From the NCBI RefSeq assembly GCF_025506355.1, contig NZ_JANZYP010000009.1:1-64000 (forward strand): a stretch of DNA of 64,000 bases. Direction: 5' to 3'. Both the position numbers and the translations under genes were made by a program. Below are positions 43,662 to 52,326 of the stretch, piece by piece (position 1 is the first letter of the stretch; each line of letters starts with the position of its first letter). The notes beneath the pieces were generated by a model. The model had not been told where the DNA came from. It was given only the letters and a program-made list of their open reading frames with translations, and did not search any database. Origin of the DNA: Sphaerisporangium corydalis (GTDB lineage Bacteria > Actinomycetota > Actinomycetes > Streptosporangiales > Streptosporangiaceae).

Positions 43662-44335
43662 CCCTCCCCCCCGTCCCGCTGCTCATCGTCGGGGCCGGCG
43701 GGTTCGCGCGGGAGACCGCGCAGCTCGTCCACGCGGTCAACGAGGTCACCCCCACCTGGGACCTGCTCGGCCACCTGGACGACGACCCCGCCAAGCAGGG
43801 CACCGTCGTGGACGGCGTGCCCGTGCTGGGCGGGTCAGGCGAGGCGGCCGCGCGGGAGGACGCCAAGATCGTGGTCTGCACGGGCAGCCCACGCGACTAC
43901 GCCAGCCGGGCCAGGGTCGTCGCCCGCCTCGGCCTGCCGGTCGAGCGGTACGCCACCCTGGTCCACCCCGCCGCCGCCGTGTCCCGGACCTCGTCCATCG
44001 GCCCGGGGTCGGTCGTCCTGGCCCAGGTGGTGCTGACCGCCGCCGTCACCGTCGGCGCGCACGTCAGCGTGATGCCCCACGTGACCCTCACCCACGACGA
44101 CGTGATCGGGGACTTCGCCACCCTCGCCGCGGGCGCGCGGCTCGCCGGCGGCGTCCACGTCGAGCGGGGGGCCTACATCGGCTCAGGCGCCCTCGTCCGC
44201 GAGACCCTGACCATCGGCTCCTACGCCCTGGTCGGCATGGGGTCCGTCGTCACCCGCGACATCCCTCCCCGCGAGGTCTGGGCCGGAGTGCCCGCCCGTT
44301 TCGTCCGTCCAAGCCACGTCACCGATGGAGCCTGA
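43658..44335 (+). CDS. NeuD/PglD-type sugar O/N-acyltransferase
   Basis: A 225-residue two-domain enzyme. The Rossmann-like PglD_N domain starts LLIVGAGGFARETAQLV. It is followed by a left-handed beta-helix of hexapeptide repeats (IGPGSVVLAQVVLTAAVTVG, IGSYALVGMGSVVTRDIP). The conserved His lies in VLTAAVTVGAHVSVMPHVTL-type coils. It transfers acetyl from acetyl-CoA to an amino or hydroxyl group of a sugar. It lies between the flippase and the second DegT aminotransferase and is probably part of amino-sugar synthesis. Confidence 0.88.
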   Translation: MTLPPVPLLIVGAGGFARETAQLVHAVNEVTPTWDLLGHLDDDPAKQGTVVDGVPVLGGSGEAAAREDAKIVVCTGSPRDYASRARVVARLGLPVERYATLVHPAAAVSRTSSIGPGSVVLAQVVLTAAVTVGAHVSVMPHVTLTHDDVIGDFATLAAGARLAGGVHVERGAYIGSGALVRETLTIGSYALVGMGSVVTRDIPPREVWAGVPARFVRPSHVTDGA

Positions 44336-44336
44336 C

Positions 44337-45518
<1,182 letters not shown>

Positions 45519-45634
45519 CCAAAATGATGATCATCAGACTGCGGCCGCCGGAGGGGGTTCCTCGCTGCTCGCACGACTCAGCGAAGGTGCGGAGAAGATC
45601 TACCTTCGGGCCCGCCGCGCCAGCGGGTTTGAGA

Positions 45635-45680
45635 CCTCCTTTGAGGTTACCGTTCACTGTATTAGTTTCCTCAAAGGAGG
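45635..45680 (+). promoter_or_regulatory. inverted repeat covering the AlbA_2 ribosome-binding site
   Basis: A perfect 12-bp inverted repeat: CCTCCTTTGAGG (45635-45646) and CCTCAAAGGAGG (45669-45680), with a 22-base loop. The right arm contains AAAGGAGG, the Shine-Dalgarno of the gene starting at 45689. CTCAAAGGA is repeated directly after it. TTGAGG/TAGTTT (16-bp spacing) within the element could be the promoter. It could act as an operator or as an RNA hairpin that blocks translation. Confidence 0.7.
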
Positions 45681-45688
45681 CTCAAAGG

Positions 45689-47416
45689 ATGGAGATCGTT
45701 CTGCGCGCCCTCGAAGCGGTCCTCCAGGGCACCATGGCGCGCAAGTGCGAGAACGAGAGGCTGGACTTCAAGGAGGCCAAGCCGGATCTGAAGGATGCCT
45801 GCAACGACCTCGCGGAGGCGGCCGTCTGCTTCGCCAACGCAGGCGGTGGCCATATCGTCGTCGGGGTGGTGGACTCCGGATCCGGTCCGGACGCGTTCGT
45901 GGGATGTCAGCTCGATCCTGGGATGCTGAGAGGGCGCATCCACCAGCTCACGAACCCCAGCCTGCTCGTCGAGGTGTCCCCTCTTGATTTCGCGGGGGCG
46001 AGACTGCTGGTCGTCAGCGTCCCGGCGGGGCTGGACGTCTACTCCACGACCAAGGGGTACGCCTACCAACGGATCAATGACCAATGTCTTCCCATGCGGC
46101 CACTCGACATCAGCCGCCTCACCGAAGAACGCCGCGGACTGGACTGGTCGGCGACACCCAGTGGACGTGCGGTCGACGATATCGACCCATTGGCGCTTCG
46201 ATACTGCATGCGACTCCTGCAGAACTCTTCGGATCCGACGCGCCGGTCATACGGGAGGATGTCGGCCATCGACCTCCTTCGGGCGATGAGAGTGATCGCC
46301 GATGATGGATCGTTGAATCGTGCCGGAGAGATCCTCCTGTGCTCCGGCTCGGTGTCGACTTCTGCCGATCTCGTGGTGTACCAACATCGCCGGACGCAAG
46401 CGGGAGAAGCCGATGCCATTCTCCGGATGCAGTCACCCCTGGTTCTTGTCTTCGAGGAACTCCTGCAATCGATCAGATCGAGACAGGGAATCACTCCGCT
46501 GACGCTTGCCGACGGCCAGCAGATACAGATCGAAGATTATCCGTCCGCCGCAGTGCGGGAAGCCATAGCGAACGCTTTCATTCATGGCGACTGGCGGATC
46601 CGGTCGCCCGTGCACGTGGACCATTCGGCCGAGTATCTTCGTATCACCTCGCCCGGGCCGCTGGTCAATGGAATCACCATCCACAACATTTTGACGATGG
46701 GATCGCGTGCGAGGTACCCCGCGCTCGCGGCGGCCTTCCGTCTCCTCGGCCTGGCCGAGGAGGTTGGGCAGGGCGTGGACCGGATGTTCCGAGAGATGAT
46801 CAGATCCGGCCGTGACACACCAATCATCTCCGAAGACCAGGACCAGGTGACGGTTCTGTTTCGCGGTCAGCCGCCCAACACGAAAATCGCTCGTTTCCTG
46901 ACCACTCTTCCGGCGGAGGAGCAAGAGGACACCGACGCACTCCTCATCATCAGGACGCTGTGCCGAAAACGAACGGTCAGCGCGCCCGAGATCGCCCCCA
47001 TCGTCCAGCGTTCGGCGGAAGAGGCTCAGGCGAGCCTGCTCCGGCTGTCCACGAGCCCGGTGGATATTTTGGAACCGACGCGAGGGACCATGCGCCTCAG
47101 TTTTCCGTCTTACCGGCTCAGAGGAGACGTCGTGGCGAGACTTGGTGCGGCCGTCTCCTATCACAGCAGGGCCATGGACGAGATCGACAGGAAAGTAATC
47201 GATCACATAATGGATTATGGAGAGGTCAACAGCCGTACCATCCAGCGCCTCTTTGATGTCGACGTCTACCAGGCTCGTGATATTCTGCGCGACCTGGTCG
47301 GGCGCGAGATGATAACTCGGACCTCCGAGCAGAAGCGAGGGACCGCAGTCCGCTACGGACCTGGACCGGCTTTTCCGGGGAAAAAAAGTCCGCTCAAAAG
47401 TCTCGCGGACCAATAA
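45689..47416 (+). CDS. AlbA_2 (Schlafen-like) ATP-binding-type regulator
   Basis: A 575-residue protein. The N-terminal AlbA_2 domain has NERLDFKEAKPDLKDACNDL and GGGHIVVGVVDSG, up to YQRINDQCLPM. A middle part has PSAAVREAIANAFIHGDWRI and LAEEVGQGVDRMFREMI, typical of the ATPase-like C-terminal region of these proteins. A winged-helix-like tail follows (VIDHIMDYGEVNSRTIQRLF). Family members are found on genomic islands as regulators or in defence roles; the function here is unknown. GC content and codon use are visibly lower than in the flanking glycan genes, suggesting acquisition. The ATG at 45689 follows AAAGGAGG; an ATG at 45524 in frame has no such site. Confidence 0.85.
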   Translation: MEIVLRALEAVLQGTMARKCENERLDFKEAKPDLKDACNDLAEAAVCFANAGGGHIVVGVVDSGSGPDAFVGCQLDPGMLRGRIHQLTNPSLLVEVSPLDFAGARLLVVSVPAGLDVYSTTKGYAYQRINDQCLPMRPLDISRLTEERRGLDWSATPSGRAVDDIDPLALRYCMRLLQNSSDPTRRSYGRMSAIDLLRAMRVIADDGSLNRAGEILLCSGSVSTSADLVVYQHRRTQAGEADAILRMQSPLVLVFEELLQSIRSRQGITPLTLADGQQIQIEDYPSAAVREAIANAFIHGDWRIRSPVHVDHSAEYLRITSPGPLVNGITIHNILTMGSRARYPALAAAFRLLGLAEEVGQGVDRMFREMIRSGRDTPIISEDQDQVTVLFRGQPPNTKIARFLTTLPAEEQEDTDALLIIRTLCRKRTVSAPEIAPIVQRSAEEAQASLLRLSTSPVDILEPTRGTMRLSFPSYRLRGDVVARLGAAVSYHSRAMDEIDRKVIDHIMDYGEVNSRTIQRLFDVDVYQARDILRDLVGREMITRTSEQKRGTAVRYGPGPAFPGKKSPLKSLADQ

Positions 47417-47499
47417 GCCTTCCCCGGAAGTAGCGGACAAGCTGTTTTAGGCCATTACGATAATTCCGGCGCCTTACGGTGGTAGGAGGCCCTCAGGCG

Positions 47500-47553
47500 G
47501 CAGACCCGCTGCCCTTTCGCCCATGGGTCTGCTGAGAGGGGCGGGCGAAAGGG
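47500..47553. terminator. interleaved inverted repeats (pseudoknot-capable) in a convergent gap
   Basis: GCAGACCC (47500-47507) pairs with GGGTCTGC (47525-47532). CCCTTTCGCCC (47512-47522) pairs with GGGCGAAAGGG (47543-47553). The two perfect stems interleave, so both can form only as an H-type pseudoknot. The element lies between the convergent AlbA_2 gene and the 47575 stop. It may simply be a terminator pair. Confidence 0.6.
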
Positions 47554-47574
47554 CCGGTGTGGAGTGGTCGGTGG

Positions 47575-47847
47575 TCAGTGGTGGGCGGAGGCGAGGCCTG
47601 GGGGGGCCGAGGACAGGGCTTTTTGGATGGCTGCGATCAGGGCCAGGGCGGATTCTTCGGTGAGTTCTACGGCGACGCGGGCGGAGGGGCCCTCGGCGGG
47701 GTTGGTGAAGTCGATGTTGACGGTGTGTTCGTGGCAGGCGTGGTAGGGGTGGTCGACGTAGACCGCGCCCTCGCTGAGGGTGAACCAGCCGGTGCCGCCC
47801 TTGCCCGCGCCGTCCAGTTCGATCTTCTCGGTGATGTAGGTGCACAT
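47575..47847 (-). CDS. small conserved actinobacterial protein of unknown function
   Basis: A 90-residue soluble protein (MCTYITEKIELDGAGKGGTG, with VYVDHPYHACHEHTVNIDF) and no signal peptide. I recognise the pattern as a small actinobacterial family of unknown function but will not give a family number. Conserved Asp/His residues in the central segment could bind metal. GGAG precedes the ATG. It lies 34 bp downstream of the dienelactone hydrolase gene and is probably the last gene of the MFS operon. Confidence 0.72.
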   Translation of the reverse strand: MCTYITEKIELDGAGKGGTGWFTLSEGAVYVDHPYHACHEHTVNIDFTNPAEGPSARVAVELTEESALALIAAIQKALSSAPPGLASAHH

Positions 47848-47881
47848 GGTGGTCTCCTGTCGGCGTCGAGGTGGACCGAGG

Positions 47882-48625
47882 TCAGGCGCTGAGGTGGCGG
47901 CCGTAGAAGTCGAAGATCCTCTTCCAGCCGTCCACGGCGGCGGCGGGGCGGTAAGCGGGGCGGTCGACGGAGAAGAACGCGTGTCCGGCGTCCGGGTAGA
48001 TGTGGAACTCGTGTTCCTTACCCAGCTTGTCCAGTTCCGCATCGAGGACGCCGACCTCTTCGGGGCCGGGGTAGGTGTCGTCCTCGCCGAACAGGCCGAG
48101 CAGCGGGCAGGACAGGTCGGCGGCCTTGGACAGCAGCGGCGTCGCCTTCAGCGGGAACTGCTCGGGCGGCTCGTTCACCACGAAGGCGCCGTAGCAGTCG
48201 ACGGCGGCGTCGATCTGGAGTGAGCACGCCGCCAGGAAGGACTGCCGGCCGCCGGAGCAGTAGCCGATCACGCCGATCTTGCCGTTGGCGTGGTCGAGGG
48301 TGTTGAGGTGCGCCGCGGCGGCCCTGACGTCGCCGACGAGCTGCTCGTCCGGGACGCCGCCCTTGGCGCGCGCGGCCGCGGCCTGGTCGTCGGGGCTGAC
48401 GCCCGCACCCTCCCGGGAGTACAGGTTCGGGAGGATCGCCGCGTACCCGTTCGCCGCGAACCTGCGGACGATCTCCTGGGTCCCCGTGTCGTAACCGGGC
48501 ATGTGGTGGATCACCACGACGCCGCCGCGCGCCTGGTCGCCGAGGGGCCGGGCCAGGTAGGCCTCAAGCTCGGCATCGGCATGGCCGGAGATGGCGACCG
48601 TGCCTGCCCATATCGCGTCGTTCAT
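47882..48625 (-). CDS. dienelactone hydrolase family protein
   Basis: A 247-residue alpha/beta hydrolase. The nucleophile elbow is GYCSGGR, with Cys as in true dienelactone hydrolases. FGEDDTYPGPEEV supplies the Asp, and DAGHAFF the His. Family members hydrolyse dienelactones or other esters. It overlaps the MFS gene by four bases, so transporter and hydrolase are made together. A role in detoxification or processing of the exported compound is inference. Confidence 0.88.
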   Translation of the reverse strand: MNDAIWAGTVAISGHADAELEAYLARPLGDQARGGVVVIHHMPGYDTGTQEIVRRFAANGYAAILPNLYSREGAGVSPDDQAAAARAKGGVPDEQLVGDVRAAAAHLNTLDHANGKIGVIGYCSGGRQSFLAACSLQIDAAVDCYGAFVVNEPPEQFPLKATPLLSKAADLSCPLLGLFGEDDTYPGPEEVGVLDAELDKLGKEHEFHIYPDAGHAFFSVDRPAYRPAAAVDGWKRIFDFYGRHLSA

Positions 48626-50316
48626 ACTTGTGCCTCCTTGTGCTCCGCCGGAGCGGGTTCTGAGTGTTGGCCGCCTCCGCCGCGCAACGCGGAGGCCGAG
48701 GCGGCGATGAGGGCCATCACCGTGGCGCTGATGAACACCGTTACCAGCCCTCGGTGGAACGGACCGGAGATCAGCTCAGGGAAGAACCGTTTGCCGGTCA
48801 GCACCGCCAGGTCGTGCGCCGGCAGCATGGCCATCACGCCGGTCGAGGAGAGCAGGTGGCCGATCGGGTTGTCGCCGAGGAAGGCCGCGAACAGGGTACT
48901 GACCGGCGGCAGGTTCGCCACATGCGCGGCCGCCGAGGCGGGCACGCCGTGGCCCACCAGCCCCGCCGTGAGGGTGGCCGGCAGCGTGGTGGCCAGCCCG
49001 GCGATCATCAGGGAGAAGAAGACGCCGATGGACAGAGCGCTGCCGGAGTTCTGGAACGTGGCGCGCATCCCGGAGGCGACGCCCCGGCTTCCTGGCGGCA
49101 CGCTGCCCATGATGGAGGAGGTGTTCGGCGCCGAGAACATGCCCATGCCGATGCCGCAGACCAGCAGGAGCAGGGCGAACGGCGGGTAGGCGAAGTCCAC
49201 CGGCAGCATCATGAACCCGACGAAGGACATCGCGGTGATCACCAGCCCGCCGGTGGCGAACGCCCGCGAACCGTACCGGTCGGAAAGGTGGCCGGAGACC
49301 GGACCGGCGATCAGGAACCCGGCGGTGAGCGGGAGGATGTAGATGCCCGCCCACAGCGGGGTCTCCTCGAAGTCGTATCCGCGCAGCGGCAGCCAGATCC
49401 CCTGCAACCAGATGATCAGCATGAACTGCAGGCCGCCCCGGGAGATGGCGGTGAGCAGTGTGGCGAGGTTGCCGGCCATGAACGACCGGATGCGCATCAG
49501 TTTCAGGTCCAGCATCGGTTCGGCGACCCTGGCCTCCACCAGGCAGAAGGCCACGAGCGCCAGCAACCCGCCGCCCAGCCCGCCGAGGACCAGCGGGTTG
49601 CCCCATCCGGTCGGGTGGCCGCCGTACGGCTGGATCCCGTAGGTGATCGCGACGAGGATGCCCGTGGTGCCCGCCACGAACGTCAGGTTGCTGGCCCAGT
49701 CGATGCGGGCCTTCCTCGGGGTGCCGACCTCGCGCAGGCTGCGGTAGGACCAGATGGTGCCGAGGACGCCGAACGGCACGCTCACCCAGAACACCGCCCG
49801 CCAGTCGATCACGGCTAGCACGCCGCCCGCGACCAGCCCGAGGAACTGCCCGGCCAGGGCGGTGACCTGGTTGACGCCCAGCGCCATGCCCCGCTGCGAG
49901 GTAGGGAAGGCGTCGGTCAGGATGGCCGCGGAGTTGGCGGTGAGCATCGCCCCGCCGAACGCCTGGACGAACCGCCAGCCGATCAGCCACAGGGCTCCGG
50001 CGTCCTTGGTGAACGGGTCGAGCGAGAGCGCGAGCGAGGCGACGCTGAAGATCGCGAAGCCGAGGTTGTACAGGCGGACCCGGCCGAACATGTCGCCCAG
50101 CCGGCCGAGCGCCACCACCAGCACCGCCTGGACCAGCAGGTAGCCGAGGATCATCCACAGCAGGTAGCCGATGTTCCCTGGCGCCAGCGGGTCGAGCCCG
50201 ATGCCCCGGAAGATCGCCGGCAGCGAGATGATCACGATCGAGGCGTCCAGGGTGGCCATCAGGACGCCCAGGGTGGTGTTCGACAGGGCGATCCACTTGT
50301 ACCGGTCGCCGCGCAC
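48622..50316 (-). CDS. MFS drug exporter (DHA2-type, 14 helices)
   Basis: A 564-residue membrane protein. It has LDASIVIISLPAIFRGIG (motif D1), LGRLGDMFGRVRLYNLG (motif A) and LALGVNQVTALAGQFLG-like motif C segments. The hydrophobic pattern suggests 14 helices. It exports small toxic compounds using proton motive force. The start is GTG at 50316. Upstream are three 36-bp repeats and a MarR gene, and the product overlaps the hydrolase gene downstream. MarR control of efflux is the usual pattern. Confidence 0.9.
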   Translation of the reverse strand: MRGDRYKWIALSNTTLGVLMATLDASIVIISLPAIFRGIGLDPLAPGNIGYLLWMILGYLLVQAVLVVALGRLGDMFGRVRLYNLGFAIFSVASLALSLDPFTKDAGALWLIGWRFVQAFGGAMLTANSAAILTDAFPTSQRGMALGVNQVTALAGQFLGLVAGGVLAVIDWRAVFWVSVPFGVLGTIWSYRSLREVGTPRKARIDWASNLTFVAGTTGILVAITYGIQPYGGHPTGWGNPLVLGGLGGGLLALVAFCLVEARVAEPMLDLKLMRIRSFMAGNLATLLTAISRGGLQFMLIIWLQGIWLPLRGYDFEETPLWAGIYILPLTAGFLIAGPVSGHLSDRYGSRAFATGGLVITAMSFVGFMMLPVDFAYPPFALLLLVCGIGMGMFSAPNTSSIMGSVPPGSRGVASGMRATFQNSGSALSIGVFFSLMIAGLATTLPATLTAGLVGHGVPASAAAHVANLPPVSTLFAAFLGDNPIGHLLSSTGVMAMLPAHDLAVLTGKRFFPELISGPFHRGLVTVFISATVMALIAASASALRGGGGQHSEPAPAEHKEAQV

Positions 50317-50326
50317 TACGAACTCC

Positions 50327-50434
50327 GCCGTACGGGACGGGCCACCCCGGCGTACGGACGGCGCCGTGCGGGACGGGCCACCCCGGCGTACGGACGGCGC
50401 CGTACGGGGCGGGCCACCCCGGCGTACGGGCTCC
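50327..50434. repeat. three 36-bp tandem repeats upstream of the MFS gene
   Basis: Copies start at 50327, 50363 and 50399. Each has GCCGTACGGGACGGGCC then ACCCCGGCGTACGG. CCGTACGG is an 8-bp palindrome and recurs in each unit (one copy has CCGTGCGG). They fill the marR-MFS gap and could be stacked regulator sites. There are no spacers between copies, so this is not CRISPR. Confidence 0.85.
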
Positions 50435-50472
50435 GGCGGCCCAGGCGGACGGGCGTGCGGGCGTGGCGGGGG

Positions 50473-50913
50473 TCAGGCACCGCCGGCCTCGCTTCTGTCC
50501 ATGATCATGTTCAGTAGCCTGGCCGCGTCGCGCAACCGTTCCGCCTCCTCGTCCGTCAGTTCGTCGATGGCCGTGACCAGCCAGCGGGCCCGCCGCGCGC
50601 GGTCCTCGGCGATGACCGCCGAGCCGCCGGAAGTGACCGACCAGAGGATCTGCCGCCGGTCGCCGGGGTCGGCCGCGCGGTCCACGAGGCCCCGGTCGTA
50701 CAGGGCGTTCAGGGTGGCCGCCATCGACTGCGGGGTGATCTGCTCGGCCGCCGCGAGGCCGCTCGCCGTCATCGGGCCACCGCGTTCGAGCCGCCCCAGG
50801 GCCGTGGCGTGCTGGACCGGCATGCCCGATTCACGCCGGAGGCGGCGTACCACCCGGCCGGCCGCCGTCCGGAGTTCCTCGGCCACCGCTTCGGCATGCG
50901 AGATATCGCCCAC
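50473..50913 (-). CDS. MarR family transcriptional regulator
   Basis: A 146-residue winged-helix regulator. SGLAAAEQITPQSMAATLNA is the recognition region and DRRQILWSVTSGG the wing. It precedes the MFS, hydrolase and small-protein genes on the same strand and probably represses them and itself. I chose the GTG at 50913: TATTCT (50925-50920 on the minus strand) lies six bases before it, indicating a leaderless mRNA. The ATG at 50928 would start upstream of the predicted transcript. Confidence 0.87.
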   Translation of the reverse strand: MGDISHAEAVAEELRTAAGRVVRRLRRESGMPVQHATALGRLERGGPMTASGLAAAEQITPQSMAATLNALYDRGLVDRAADPGDRRQILWSVTSGGSAVIAEDRARRARWLVTAIDELTDEEAERLRDAARLLNMIMDRSEAGGA

Positions 50914-50925
50914 CCGACGAGAATA

Positions 50926-50953
50926 CACAGTTCAACTTAACAGTTGGACTGTG
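50926..50953. promoter_or_regulatory. MarR operator-like inverted repeat
   Basis: CACAGTTCAAC (50926-50936) and GTTGGACTGTG (50943-50953) form an 11-bp inverted repeat with one mismatch around TTAACA. It abuts the -10 element of the marR promoter on its upstream side, a position suited to autorepression. Confidence 0.75.
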
Positions 50954-50970
50954 CACATCCGGAAACGTGG

Positions 50971-52326
50971 TCAGTCGAGGGAGTCGTAGGGCACCCGGCC
51001 CGGCTGCGTCTGCAGCCGCCAGAGGGCACCGCAGCACCCGAGGATCAGGAACATCACGTTGGTGATCATCGGGAAGCTGAAGGCGTCGAAGGTGCCGAAG
51101 CCGAACAGCGCGACCGCCATCGAGGCGGCCAGGCACTGGGCGAGGTGGCGGGTCTCCTCGTCCGCCGCGGCCCGCCTGGCGCTCCTGGCCAGGACCCATC
51201 CCGACAGCAGGAAGACCAGGAGCGCGAGCACGCCGACGAGACCGGTCTCCAGCGCGGACATGAGGTACTGGTTGTCGATCACGCGGTAGACGCGCGGCAG
51301 GTAGGTGGCGAAGCCCTGCCCGAACAGGGGGCGTTGCGTCACCGCCTGGACCACCGCGTCGTAGTCGCCGGTGCGGGTCGTGGAGTTCTCGTCCGAGCCG
51401 ATCACCGACACCAGGTTCAGCACGGTGCCGATGAGGCCGGGGATGACCAGGCGCATCACGATCGACGCCACGCCGAAGATCAGGATCGCGCGCAGCCGCC
51501 ACTCCGGCGGCCAGGTGGGCAGCAGCACGACCATCACGACGAACAGGCCGAGGATGGCCGAGCGGGAGACGCTCATCGGCAGCGCGCCGGCGATCAGCGC
51601 GACCATGATCCACCGCTTCCTGCGCTGCTTCGGCACGCGGCAGTAGATCGCTCCATGCAGGGCCAGCGGCAGCACGGCCGCGAGCACGACGCCGAGCTCG
51701 ATCGGGTGGGTGGCGGTGCCCGCGGGGCGGAAGAAGCCCTCCCGCTCGAACAGCACCGCCGACCCCTTCTCGACGAGGCCGGGCAGGGCGAGGTAGCGGG
51801 TCACCTCGATGCCGGTGAAGAACTGGACCATCGCCACCAGTGCCGGGAACGACGCCCCGAGCACGATGCGCTGCCGCAGCGTCTCCAGCCGGTCCATGCT
51901 GTTGACGCCGTCGGCGGTGACCAGGGCGATGCCCGCCCACCCGCCGACCAGGACGAGCCCGAGGTCGGCGGCGTTCACCTCGTCGGCCGACAGCGGGCGC
52001 GTGGCCGCCGCCACGTAGCTCGCGAGGACGGCCAGCGCGAAGAAGACGATGACCGCGCGGACCGGCTGCCGGCCCTGGATCGGCGTCCAGCGCGGCGACA
52101 GCGTGGACAGCAGGTACCAGACCAGCAGCAGGACGGCCACCATCGAGGAGGGCGATCCGGCCCCGCCGAGGGGGCCCACCACGTACCGGGCCGGCATCAC
52201 GAAAAGGACGATCAGGAAGAACGTCATGATCGTCACGGGGTCGACGCGCGCCTTGCCCGGCGTGACGAGGCCGGGCGGCGGGCGGCCCTGGTCGTGGACC
52301 CGCGCCACCTGGGACGTCCTGGTCAC
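50971..52326 (-). CDS. O-antigen ligase/polymerase (Wzy-like) membrane protein
   Basis: A 451-residue protein with about 12 hydrophobic helices and one large periplasmic-type loop (REGFFRPAGTATHPIELGVV), then SVSRSAILGLFVV and RPLFGQGFATYLPRVYRVID NQY-region residues. This is the Wzy_C pattern of O-antigen ligases and polymerases. It probably polymerises flipped repeat units. The GTG start overlaps the Wzz-like gene stop by four bases (GTGA), so polymerase and chain-length regulator are co-translated. Confidence 0.88.
   Translation of the reverse strand: MTRTSQVARVHDQGRPPPGLVTPGKARVDPVTIMTFFLIVLFVMPARYVVGPLGGAGSPSSMVAVLLLVWYLLSTLSPRWTPIQGRQPVRAVIVFFALAVLASYVAAATRPLSADEVNAADLGLVLVGGWAGIALVTADGVNSMDRLETLRQRIVLGASFPALVAMVQFFTGIEVTRYLALPGLVEKGSAVLFEREGFFRPAGTATHPIELGVVLAAVLPLALHGAIYCRVPKQRRKRWIMVALIAGALPMSVSRSAILGLFVVMVVLLPTWPPEWRLRAILIFGVASIVMRLVIPGLIGTVLNLVSVIGSDENSTTRTGDYDAVVQAVTQRPLFGQGFATYLPRVYRVIDNQYLMSALETGLVGVLALLVFLLSGWVLARSARRAAADEETRHLAQCLAASMAVALFGFGTFDAFSFPMITNVMFLILGCCGALWRLQTQPGRVPYDSLD

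Noticed and set aside
44325..44336. Start of the second DegT enzyme at 44325
   Set aside because: It would add MEPD before the family N-terminus, and the GGAG spacing fits 44337.
45524..45688. Upstream start for the AlbA_2 protein at 45524
   Set aside because: No ribosome-binding site, and the codons look non-coding; the ATG at 45689 has AAAGGAGG. The open stretch matters only for the possible slippage fusion.
50327..50434. CRISPR-like array
   Set aside because: The 36-bp units are directly tandem with no spacers, and there are no cas genes.
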